This document shows, piece by piece, positions 8,468 through 17,000 of a stretch of DNA of 64,000 nt. Origin of the DNA: Actinacidiphila cocklensis (GTDB lineage Bacteria > Actinomycetota > Actinomycetes > Streptomycetales > Streptomycetaceae); assembly GCF_907177275.1 (NCBI RefSeq), contig NZ_CAJSLV010000042.1, forward strand, positions 124,001-188,000, written 5' to 3'. The position numbers and the translations under genes were made by a program. The notes beneath the pieces are model-generated. The model was given only the letters and a program-made list of their open reading frames with translations, was not told where the DNA came from and ran no database searches. Within the stretch, counting starts at the first letter, position 1; every line of letters starts with the position of its first letter.

Positions 8468-8971
8468 ATGTCAGACGACAGGGAAAAGAGAACTGCCCTC
8501 ACGTCCGAGCGCGAGGCGCTGGAACGTTTCCTTGATGCCCAGCGCGAAGGACTGATCCGGAAGATCGAAGGGCTCGACGACGAGACGGCGCGAAAGGCGC
8601 CGACGGCGAGCTCGTTGTCGCTGCTGGGGTTGGTGAAGCACGCCACGGCCTGGGAGCGCCGCTGGTTCCAGGTCATCGTGTGCGGACGCGAATCCCATGA
8701 GGAGTGGCCCACCGTCACAGAACGGCACGACACCACCTTCATGGTCGGTGAGAACGACACGGTGGTCCACTGGGTCCAGAAGTACCGGGAGCAGATCGAG
8801 GAGTCCCGAACTGTCGCGGCTTCGATGGATCTCGACAGCCCCTGCGCGCGTACAGACCTCATCAAGTGCAACGTGCGGTACGTCCTGTTCCATATGATCG
8901 AGGAGACCGCACGCCATGCCGGCCACGCCGACATCATCCGCGAGACCCTCGACGGCTCACGCGGAATGTGA
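8468..8971 (+). CDS. DinB-family protein (DUF664)
   Basis: A 167-residue four-helix-bundle protein of the DinB/DUF664 family. It has the first helix E-A-L-E-R-F-L-D-A-Q-R, the conserved G-L-V-K-H-A-T-A-W-E-R-R-W-F containing the first metal-ligand His, and the late H-M-I-E-E-T-A-R-H-A-G-H-A-D containing the remaining His ligands. Such proteins bind a divalent metal, and some act as thiol-dependent S-transferases; the substrate here is unknown. The complete His set suggests an active metal site. The ATG at 8468 fits the family N-terminus. Confidence 0.9.
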   Translation: MSDDREKRTALTSEREALERFLDAQREGLIRKIEGLDDETARKAPTASSLSLLGLVKHATAWERRWFQVIVCGRESHEEWPTVTERHDTTFMVGENDTVVHWVQKYREQIEESRTVAASMDLDSPCARTDLIKCNVRYVLFHMIEETARHAGHADIIRETLDGSRGM

Positions 8972-8984
8972 GGAATACCCCGCG

Positions 8985-9434
8985 TCACCGGCGGCCGAGG
9001 AAGTGCCGGACATCGCCCGCGAGGGCGGACATCTGCTCGCCGGCTTCCAGCCAGGTGGTGACGGAGGCGTCCCAACTGCCGAGGGACGTCCGCCTCGGGC
9101 GAAGTACCCAGGTCAGCCCGACATGACCGCCCGAGCGGAAGACCGCCTTGATGGTGAGGTCGCCTTCGTCGGTCTGCCAGACCCGTTCTCCGTCCCAGCC
9201 TCGAAAGTCCCTGGCGAGGCCCTCCAGGAAGGAGGTCAGGTCCGCGTCCCAGTTCCAGACCGCCACGCCGTCGAGGCGGGCGTTCAGGCCGGGCGCGCTG
9301 GCCTCGATGGCGTAGTGCACGCAGTCTGCGTCCTCAGCGAAGAGGTCGCAGAGCCTCGCACGGACCGCCCGGTCGTCCTGGCAGCGGACGATCAGTTCAG
9401 TGGATTCACCGAAGACGGCGTCATGGGCGCTCAT
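8985..9434 (-). CDS. DUF6228-family protein
   Basis: A protein of about 149 residues (161 if the start at 9470 is used). Its centre, G-V-A-V-W-N-W-D-A-D-L-T-S-F-L-E-G-L-A-R-D-F-R-G-W-D-G, followed by a beta-rich G-H-V-G-L-T-W-V-L-R-P segment, is typical of the Streptomyces DUF6228 family. The function is unknown. The ATG at 9434 is preferred because conservation begins around there. It converges on the DinB gene with only 13 bp between stop codons. Confidence 0.75.
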   Translation of the reverse strand: MSAHDAVFGESTELIVRCQDDRAVRARLCDLFAEDADCVHYAIEASAPGLNARLDGVAVWNWDADLTSFLEGLARDFRGWDGERVWQTDEGDLTIKAVFRSGGHVGLTWVLRPRRTSLGSWDASVTTWLEAGEQMSALAGDVRHFLGRR

Positions 9435-9470
9435 CTCGGAACAGTAGGTCGACCCGTCGTCTGCCGTCAC

Positions 9471-9795
9471 TGTGATCGAGGGTCAGGCAGATGATCGGGG
9501 TCGACGTGGTGAACGAGACAGACCATGGCGGCCCCGGGATCCATGCTGGTGGCCGGGAGCTGAGGGTCCGTCAAGGAGGCGGCACGGCACCGGCGGGAAC
9601 GCGCCGCTGTGTCGGACCGCCCGGCTGCGCACCCGAGCAGCTCGGCGGACCCGCGCCCGTGCTGCCACTCGAGTTCTGAAGTTCCTGCAGCGAGAAGCCC
9701 GTTCGTCAGTTGCCCTGTTGCGGGCCGGCCACCCGGAGAGTTGAGTACGGCACGCGGGCTGTCTGAGTACGAAGGCACTGCCCGGTCCTGGCGCT
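9471..9795. other. Non-coding interval, nothing recognised
   Basis: No convincing gene was found on either strand. The near-repeat TGAGTACG occurs twice just before the next gene (around 9740 and 9765), which may reflect a regulatory element. Open frames here show no family resemblance. Confidence 0.4.
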
Positions 9796-9813
9796 GTGGT
9801 GTGGGATCGGGGC

Positions 9814-10155
9814 ATGAATCCAACAGCACCCGTTGCGGCACGTCCCGGCCAGGCGGCCGCGGGGAAGGACCGATCGCGGCTTTGGGGCGTCGTGTGCGCC
9901 GTCTTCTTCCTGCCGGCGGCGCTCGCCGCAGGCGTACACGTGTTGTCCTCCGAGCTGGCGTCCCGCTGTGTGGAGTACGGGGAGCAGTGCGCCCACGGAC
10001 TGCCCTGGTGGGTGTTCAAGGGGGCAGCCGGGGTCGGGGCGGTGGCACTGCTTGCCGTCCTGGCAGCGGCCACCACGCGGGTGCGCCAGGTGGCACTCGG
10101 CGTCCAGATCTTCGCCGAGGCTGCCGCGTTGCTGGTGATCCTCAGCAACGCCTGA
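9814..10155 (+). CDS. Small membrane protein
   Basis: A 113-residue protein (119 if the GTG at 9796 is used) with three predicted membrane segments: LWGVVCAVFFLPAALAAGV, VFKGAAGVGAVALLAVLAAA and VALGVQIFAEAAALLVIL. A short Cys-containing extracytoplasmic loop (SRCVEYGEQCAHG) could form a disulfide. It is a typical actinobacterial membrane protein of unknown function. It is followed by the terminator of the convergent amine oxidase gene. Confidence 0.7.
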   Translation: MNPTAPVAARPGQAAAGKDRSRLWGVVCAVFFLPAALAAGVHVLSSELASRCVEYGEQCAHGLPWWVFKGAAGVGAVALLAVLAAATTRVRQVALGVQIFAEAAALLVILSNA

Positions 10156-10246
10156 CCGGGCAGGTGGTCGGCACGATCGCGTCCGCGGCCGGCCGAACGT
10201 GTCCGGCAGTGTTCGCGGCGGCCGTACGTGGGCGCAGTCAGTAGCG

Positions 10247-10275
10247 CGCCCCGCCCGGGTCTGCCGGGCGGGGCG
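10247..10275 (-). terminator. GC-rich hairpin, probable terminator
   Basis: Perfect 12-bp arms CGCCCCGCCCGG and CCGGGCGGGGCG flank a 5-nt loop, 15 bp beyond the stop of the copper amine oxidase gene. There is no T-run, which is usual for actinobacterial terminators. Confidence 0.65.
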
Positions 10276-10289
10276 GGGACGGGAGCGGG

Positions 10290-11594
10290 TCAGTGGGCCT
10301 GGCCGTTGTTGCCGGCGAGGGCGTCGGGGGTGAGGGGGCTCATCGCGGTGACGTCGCGGGGGGCCAGCTGGAAGCCCTGCCAGTGCATGGGCATCGGGGT
10401 CTGGTCCTCGTCGCGGGGGATGTGGTGGAAGCCCACGTTGACCCACATGACCGGGTGGGTGAGGGTCTCGCCGTTCGTCCACCTGTCGACCGACGTGCCG
10501 CGGCCGGCGCACGCGGGGTCGCTGTTGCCGCTGGCCAGTTGCTCGCAGGCGCGGTACTGCGTGAAGTACACGTCCTTCGAGGTGTAGGCGTGGGCGTCGT
10601 AGTGGTCCGAGTGCTGCTGTACGAGCTCCCAGGACCGCGGGTGCTGATCAGTGTTCTTGCCCGCCGTGGACACCACGCGCCACCAGCGGCGCAGCGCCGA
10701 GGTGGCGGCCAGCTCCTTGGTGACGGCCGTCCTGGTGGTCTTCAGGATGGCCGAACCGGTGCCGAGCCCCGCCTTGGCGGTGTCGTACTGCTCGACCTTG
10801 GCCTTGGACGAGCCGTCCAAGGCGAAGTCCAGGCGCCAGAAGACCGAGTGGTAGTGGCTGGTGGCCCGGTCGTGGTCGCCCTTGCCGATCGGCCAGCCGG
10901 TGCCTTCGCCGCTGTAGTCGTTCGGGGAGAGGTCGCCGGTGGCGCCGACCTTCGCGGTGATCGTTCCGTCGTCGGAGAAGTTCCACTGGGTGACGTACTC
11001 GTACCAGCCGAGCTGGGAGACGGAGAAGACGACCAGGTCGCTGCCCTGCGCGGTGTACTTCTTCGGGTTGCCGTGGGCGTCGTAGTCGTCGCTGCGGTAG
11101 GCGTAGCCGTGCGGCGCGGTGGTGACGCACAGCGCCTTGACGTTCAGCTCCTGCTGCGGGATGTACACCGAGCTGATGGCGCCGCCGGGGCACTCGGACG
11201 GGCTGATGTCGACGGCGGTGTTGCCGAAGCCGATGTCCGACAGGTCGTTGTACTCCACCTCCCCCGAGTCGTAGGGCACGTTGACCTGGGCGAGTGCCGC
11301 CGAGGCCAGCACGGTGACGGGCTTGGGCTCCTTCTTCGGCTGGTAGGCGATCTTCTCCAGGACCAGGCCCTTCGTGCCGCTGATCCGCCAGCACATGGTC
11401 CACCTGGTGCCGCTGGGCAGCGTCTTGGTGATCGGCCGTGCGGTGCCGCAGCGGGCCGCGTCGGGAGCCGCGTCGGGGGCCGCGTCGGGGGCGGCTGCCG
11501 CACTGCTGGTCATGGCCCCGGTGAACAGGGCGGGCAGCAGCAGGAGCGCCGAGGCCGCGCCCAGCGCGCGGCGGGCGTTGAGGATGTGCGTCAT
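10290..11594 (-). CDS. Secreted copper amine oxidase, catalytic-domain subunit
   Basis: A 434-residue protein with a signal peptide (residues about 1-36, ending SSAAAAP). The body matches the catalytic domain of copper/TPQ amine oxidases: Y-Q-P-K-K-E...VPYDSGE, the HYHSVFWRLDFALDG copper-ligand segment, and a late H-H-I-P-R-D-E-D-Q-T-P-M-P. The cofactor tyrosine is most likely Tyr198 in L-G-W-Y-E-Y, where the usual T-x-x-N-Y-[DE]-Y has Trp in place of Asn. At 434 residues it lacks the N-terminal domains of normal enzymes (over 640 residues); these appear to be supplied by the upstream gene 17 bp away. It would oxidise primary amines outside the cell, releasing aldehyde, ammonia and peroxide. 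The C-terminal partner of the substrate is unknown. Confidence 0.82.
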   Translation of the reverse strand: MTHILNARRALGAASALLLLPALFTGAMTSSAAAAPDAAPDAAPDAARCGTARPITKTLPSGTRWTMCWRISGTKGLVLEKIAYQPKKEPKPVTVLASAALAQVNVPYDSGEVEYNDLSDIGFGNTAVDISPSECPGGAISSVYIPQQELNVKALCVTTAPHGYAYRSDDYDAHGNPKKYTAQGSDLVVFSVSQLGWYEYVTQWNFSDDGTITAKVGATGDLSPNDYSGEGTGWPIGKGDHDRATSHYHSVFWRLDFALDGSSKAKVEQYDTAKAGLGTGSAILKTTRTAVTKELAATSALRRWWRVVSTAGKNTDQHPRSWELVQQHSDHYDAHAYTSKDVYFTQYRACEQLASGNSDPACAGRGTSVDRWTNGETLTHPVMWVNVGFHHIPRDEDQTPMPMHWQGFQLAPRDVTAMSPLTPDALAGNNGQAH

Positions 11595-11611
11595 TGCCTG
11601 TTTCTCCGCTC

Positions 11612-12439
11612 TCAGTTGATCCGGCCGACGGTGTGGTCGCTCAGGTCGATGACGTAGTCCGTCGTGTCGATCCAGGGACCGTTCTTCACCTGCGTGAACA
11701 GCCGGACGCAGCGGTTGGCCCCGCACTTGTCGAGGCCGGCGGGTGCGGACTGCTCGCCGGTGTTGAAGGACAGGCCGCGCAGCCGCAGTTGGTCGGGCGA
11801 GGTGAGGGTCTGCCCCTTCGTGGCGGCCGTGAAGTCGGTCCGCAACCCTTGGCCCAGCGGGTCCTTGATGAGCAGCGCGGCCGCCTGCCGGGTCTCGTCG
11901 CCGGACGGCGGCGGCTGCACGCCGGTCGCGGTGTCCGTGCGCTCCACCGCCCCGGTGCCGAGGTTGACGGTCTTCTTCACCAACTGGTCGTGCCCGTAGT
12001 CGTAGAACAGCACCTCGACGCGGCGCGGCGTGCCGGCCGTGGCGGCCGGGTCGTCCACCAGATCGGCGTCCAGGTACTCCGCGCCCTGCTTGCCCGCGGC
12101 GGTACGGAAACTGCGCGGTGTGCCCTCCTGGAGTGCGATGGACTTGGCCCGGTCGACCTCGGCCTCGGTCAGTGGCCCGATCCCGGTCTGCGGTCCCTGC
12201 GGTGCGGCGTTCTCGGTCACCGGGCCGGTGCCGGCGCCGCTGCTTCCCGGCGCCGCCGTCGACGTGGCGCCGGCGGTGGCGTTGTCGCCCTGCGCCGAGG
12301 CTCCCCTCGGTACCGTGACAGCGATCAATGCCGCGGTGGCGGCGACGGCTATGCCGGCGCCCCACAGCGTCCGCCTGAGCGTGCGTGCCCTCGCTCCGTC
12401 CTGCTTTCCGGAGCGGTGGTCTTCCCCCTGCTCTGTCAC
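11612..12439 (-). CDS. Secreted amine-oxidase accessory subunit (tyramine oxidase subunit B-like)
   Basis: A 275-residue exported protein. Residues 17-46 form an Arg-rich signal or anchor (R-R-T-L-W-G-A-G-I-A-V-A-A-T-A-A-L), followed by a low-complexity Thr/Gly/Pro stretch. The mature part starts G-P-L-T-E-A-E-V-D-R-A-K and contains VEVLFYDYGHDQLVKKTVNLGTGAV. It resembles the small alpha/beta N2/N3 domain that precedes the catalytic barrel in full-length copper amine oxidases. The GTG at 12439 is chosen because GGGGAG lies 7-8 bp upstream. With the downstream gene it forms a two-gene unit that probably reconstitutes one enzyme in trans; that partnership is inference. Confidence 0.75.
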   Translation of the reverse strand: MTEQGEDHRSGKQDGARARTLRRTLWGAGIAVAATAALIAVTVPRGASAQGDNATAGATSTAAPGSSGAGTGPVTENAAPQGPQTGIGPLTEAEVDRAKSIALQEGTPRSFRTAAGKQGAEYLDADLVDDPAATAGTPRRVEVLFYDYGHDQLVKKTVNLGTGAVERTDTATGVQPPPSGDETRQAAALLIKDPLGQGLRTDFTAATKGQTLTSPDQLRLRGLSFNTGEQSAPAGLDKCGANRCVRLFTQVKNGPWIDTTDYVIDLSDHTVGRIN

Positions 12440-12702
12440 CTGTGACTCCCCTGTGTGTGGTGCGGTCACAGAGGCAGATGCGAAGCCGGCTCCCGAAGTT
12501 GGTCCCGATTTCGTCACAGGCGCACGCCTGGCTGATCCCCCCGGCGCCACGCCCGCCACGGCTTCCGGCGGCGCGCGTCCTGCGACGGGGTCCGGGCTTC
12601 GGCGGCGGGCGGTGAGGCGGCGGCGGTCGCAACCCGACGGCGGCCCCTGGCGCCGTACCACTGACGCGTGGGGCACCCGCCTACGCGCGCGATACTTGGG
12701 CG

Positions 12703-13029
12703 ATGGACGGCTACGAGGGGACCGCAACGCTTTGAGTGGTGGGCGAACGCGTCTACGTGCCTGGCCAGGCTCGGCGTGCGGTCGCGGTTCGCGTCAGCGG
12801 CGACGACTGGACGTGCGACGCCGTCCTCGAACCACCCCTGAACGGGGAGGACCGGGAAAGCCTCGACTTCCTGATGGCGCTCGATCCGCTCTTCACCCTG
12901 TGCTTCGACGGGGAAAGCCTGCTGGATGTCAACGTCGTCGCAGCAGAAGACGACGGACGACTCGCTCTGACCGCCTATCAGGCAGAAGCCGCGGAGCCGG
13001 CAGGTACCACCAGGCAGCTGCCGCAGTAG
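12703..13029 (+). CDS. Hypothetical protein, possibly interrupted by a TGA near its start
   Basis: An open frame of 97 residues begins at GTG 12736. It encodes a small soluble protein with alternating beta and acidic segments and no family I recognise. Immediately upstream and in the same frame, ATG 12703 opens a decapeptide (MDGYEGTATL) that reads naturally into the same protein but is cut by TGA at 12733-12735. Similar small Streptomyces proteins begin with YEG-TATL-like strands, so the gene may carry a nonsense mutation with possible restart at 12736. The coordinates cover both parts. Confidence 0.5.
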
Positions 13030-13922
13030 CAGACCCGTCCGGCGGAGAGTGCGGGCGACCAGGTCCAGCACGGGTCGCGGGGCCGGGTGCGGCGATGGCG
13101 GTCGGGGGCGCGTACGTGCCGCCCCGGTAGGCGGTGGCACATCGACCAGGTGCGGCCGCCGCCAGATCCGGGGCAACCCCGGTCGGGGCAGGTCCGGTCC
13201 TGCGCTGGGAGCGGTGGTCCTACTCGGACGTCACCGAGTGGCCGGCGTCCGGGACGCGGGATGCGAGGCGGCGGTTGAGGGGCCTGCCGATGAGCGTTCT
13301 GCGGCTCCCCGGGAGATGGTCACGGGTCCGTCGGCGGTGACGTCGCGCGGGCTGGTCGTCAGCCTCTGCGCGCGCCTCGGGTGGGCGGTCCCGGCGGAAT
13401 GGTGCGAGGGGACCGCGCCGGTCGCCGTGGCGCCGGCCGCGATGACGAGGCCAGTGATGAGCTTGACGGCACCGCCGGTCATATCGGGCATGCTGGTATC
13501 CCCCCGTCACAGCCCCGCCGGGTCCCCCTTTTGGCCCGGCGGCTGCTCGCGGCCGAAGCCGCACGTACAGGATCGGCTCCGCGACACCGGGCGGCCAGGC
13601 TTTTGCACGAGAATGCAATGGTTCGACGAAACGGGTGCTCCCCCGCTCCGGCGACACAGGCCGGTCTCGCAACAGCTGCACACCTGACGCCGGTTCAGCT
13701 CCGAACGCCCCCGCCGACCGCCGACCGCGGTGTGTGTTGCAGCACCTTCCCGTACCTGGCAGAGCGTCAGCGAAAGCGGCCCCGCCCCTGCTCCGGTGCA
13801 GGTCAGCGGCGGCAAGCGGACGCCCCGGGGCGGTCCGGTGCCGGCGCGGCCCCGCAACGCCCGGCAGGCGCCGCGCGTGCGGGCCACTTAGTATGAGCCG
13901 GCTTGTCTTGCTTTGGTACCGA
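13030..13922. other. Long intergenic region before the Pls-like gene
   Basis: About 890 bp with no confident gene. Open frames on both strands lack family features and show compositional noise. One weak candidate (13231-13491, minus) is listed separately. The segment just before the NRPS gene carries an inverted repeat. Confidence 0.5.
13231..13491 (-). CDS. Candidate small exported protein
   Basis: An 86-residue frame starting at ATG 13491 after GGGGGGATA. Residues 8-26 (A-V-K-L-I-T-G-L-V-I-A-A-G-A-T-A-T-G-A) could be a signal peptide. The rest is polar, Ser/Thr/Arg/Ala-rich and unlike any family. It may be spurious. Confidence 0.25.
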   Translation of the reverse strand: MPDMTGGAVKLITGLVIAAGATATGAVPSHHSAGTAHPRRAQRLTTSPRDVTADGPVTISRGAAERSSAGPSTAASHPASRTPATR

Positions 13923-13955
13923 GTGCGACGACACCCGAAGGGCACGTCGTCGCAC
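13923..13955. promoter_or_regulatory. 10-bp inverted repeat in leader of Pls-like gene
   Basis: GTGCGACGAC (13923-13932) and GTCGTCGCAC (13946-13955) are exact reverse complements separated by 13 nt, 50 bp upstream of the ATG at 14006. It could be an operator or, if transcribed, a stable 5'-leader hairpin. Confidence 0.55.
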
Positions 13956-14005
13956 GCCAAGAGCCGGGTGCAGGCCCCGGGCGGGGGACGAGGGACGAGG
14001 AGCGC

Positions 14006-17000
14006 ATGAATCTGAAGGTGCAGAGCGACCCGCTGGAGGACGTGGACGTCCTCATCGGCGAGATCGGCGAGATCGGCGAGATCGGGCAACCCGTCACCGA
14101 GTACGCCCATTTCGCGGGGCGCCAGGCGGCCGGTCCGCGGACCCTGGTCGATGTGTTCACTGCGACCGTCCTCGCCCACCCGCTGGAGCCGGCGCTCGAC
14201 GACGGCCGGACGGCGCTGACGTACCGCGCGCTGGCATCCGAGGTCGAAGGGCTGCGGGGCAGGCTGGCGGCGGCCGGGATCGGCGCGGGCGACCGGGTCG
14301 GCGTCCGGGTGCCGTCAGGCAGCAACGACCTGTACGTATGCATCCTGGCCGTGCTCGCGGCGGGCGCCGCCTATGTGCCGGTGGACGCCGAGGATCCCGA
14401 CGAGCGGGCGGAACTGGTGTTCGGCGAGGCGGGCGTGGCCGCCGTTCTGGGCGCCGGCCGCACTCTGACTGCGACGGGGTCCGGCCGCGCGCCCACCGCC
14501 CGCAGCCGCCCGGGCGCCGACGACGACGCCTGGATCATCTTCACCTCCGGCTCCACCGGCCGCCCGAAGGGGGTCGCGGTCACCCACCGCAATGCTGCGG
14601 CCTTCGTGGACGCCGAGGCCGCGCTCTTCCTGCAGGAGGAGCCGATCGGTCCCGGCGACCGCGTGATGGCGTCCCTGTCGGTCGCCTTCGACGCGTCCTG
14701 CGAGGAGATGTGGCTGGCCTGGCGCAACGGCGCCTGCCTGGTTCCGGTGCCGCGCTCGCAGGTGCGCGGCGGCGGCGACCTGGGTCCGTGGCTGATCGAG
14801 CAGGAGATCACCGTGGTCTCCACGGTGCCCACGCTCGCCGCGCTGTGGCCGGCCGAGGCGCTCAACGAGGTGCGGCTGCTGATCTTCGGCGGCGAGGCCT
14901 GCCCGCCCGAGCTGGTCGACCGCCTGGTCACCGAGGGCCGCGAGGTCTGGAACACCTACGGCCCGACCGAGGCCACCGTCGTCGCCTGCGCGGCGCTGCT
15001 GACCGGCGAGGGGCCGGTACGCATCGGCCTGCCGCTGGACGGCTGGGAGCTGGCCGTGGTGGACGAGGCGGGCGAGCCGGTGGCCATGGGCGGGAGCGGC
15101 CAGCTCATCATCGGCGGCGTCGGCCTGGCGCGGTATCTGGACGCCGAGAAGGACGCGGAGAAGTACGCGCCGCTGGCGTCGCTCGGCTGGCAGCGCGCCT
15201 ACCGCAGCGGGGACCTGGTCAAGGCCGAGCCCGAGGGGCTGCTCTTCCTGGGCAGGACCGACGAGCAGGTCAAGCTCGGCGGCCGCAGGATCGAGCTGGG
15301 CGAGGTGGACGCCGCCCTCCAGGCGCTGCCCGGCGTCGCGGGCGCCGCCGCGGCCGTGCGGACGACCCGGCGCGGCAATCAGCTGCTGGTCGGATACGTG
15401 CTGGCCGGTGAGGGATGGGACCGGGCCGCGGCCGTCGCCGAGCTGTCCGCGCGGCTGCCCGCCGCCCTGGTGCCGCTGCTGGCGACCGTGGAGACGCTGC
15501 CGACCAGGACCTCGGGCAAGGTGGACCGGGCCGCGCTGCCCTGGCCGCTGCCGGAGTCCGCGGGACCGGCCCCAGGCGAGGAGGCCGCCGAGGCGCTGCA
15601 GGGCACCGAGGCGTGGGTGGCCGAGCAGTGGACCGAGGTCCTCGGGGTGCCGGTGGTCCAGGCGCGCGACGACTTCTTCGCCATCGGCGGCAGCAGCCTG
15701 GCCGCCGCCCAGCTCACGACGCTGCTGCGTACGCGTTTCCCGTCGGTGGCCGTCGTCGACATCTACCAGGCGCCGACCGTGCGCAAGCTGGCGCGGATGC
15801 TGGACCGCTCGGTACGGGACGACCGGCCTGCCAGGCAGATCGCGCCCGTCCCGGCCTCGGCCAGGGCCGTGCAACTGCTCGCCCTGCTGCCGCTGCACGC
15901 GCTGGCCGGGCTGCGCTGGACGACCGGCCTGCTCGTGCTGGGCAACCTCCTGGCCCGTACCGGCCACTACCCGTGGGCGCCGACGGCCTCCTGGTGGCTG
16001 GTCGCGTCCGCGGCCGTCCTGCTCTTCACGCCGCCGGGACGGCTCGCGCTGGCCGCGGCCGGTGCGCGCCTGCTGCTCCTCGGGCTGAAACCGGGCAGCC
16101 ACCCGCGCGGCGGCAGCGTCCACCTGCGGCTGTGGGCCGCCGAGCGGCTGGCGGAGGCCACCGGCGCGACCTCCCTGTCCGGGGTGTGGCTGATCCGCTA
16201 CGGCCGGGCGCTGGGCGCCCGCATCGCCCCCGACGTGGACCTGCACTCGCTGCCGCCCGTCACCGGCATGCTCAAGCTCGGCCGAGGCTGCGCGGTCGAG
16301 GCCGAGGTGGACCTGTGCGGCTACTGGCTCGACGGCGACCGGCTGGAGGTCGGCCCGGTGAAGGTCGGCTCGGGAGCCGTGGTCGGCACCCGGAGCATGC
16401 TGCTGCCGGGGGCGCGGATCGGCAAGCGGGCACAGATCGCGGCCGGGTCGACCGTGACGGGCCAGGTGCCCACCGGCCAGCGCTGGGCCGGGGCGCCCGC
16501 GGTCAAGGTGGGCAAGGCCGAGCGGCGCTGGCCCAAGCAGCGTCCCCCTCGGCGGGCACGCTGGGCGGCGGCGTACGGCGTCAGCGGCGCGGGCCTGACA
16601 CTGCTCCCGGCGGTGGCCGCGCTCGCCGCCCTGGCCGTCGCGGGCGCTCTGGTGCCCACCGACAGCGGCCTCGCGGCCGCGATGAGGGGTGCGCTCATCG
16701 CCCTGGTGCCCGCCACGCTCGCCTTCGGCCTGGCATACGCAGCGCTGCTGCTGGCCGCGGTCCGGCTGCTGAGCCGGGGCCTGCGGCCCGGCTGGCACCC
16801 GCTGCACAGCCGGGTGGGCTGGCAGTCCTGGACGGTGACCCAGCTCATGGACGCCGCCCGCGACATGCTCTTCCCGCTGTACGCGAGCCTGATCACCCCG
16901 GTATGGCTGCGCGCGCTGGGCATGAAGGTCGGCAGCGGAGCGGAGGTCTCCACGGTGCTGGCCATCCCCAGCCTCACCACCGTCGGCGACGGCGCCTTCC

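Noticed and set aside
12431..12480. TGTGAC and GTCACA around the accessory-subunit start considered as a Crp-type site
   Set aside because: The half-sites are about 18 bp apart, far more than the 6 bp of Crp sites.
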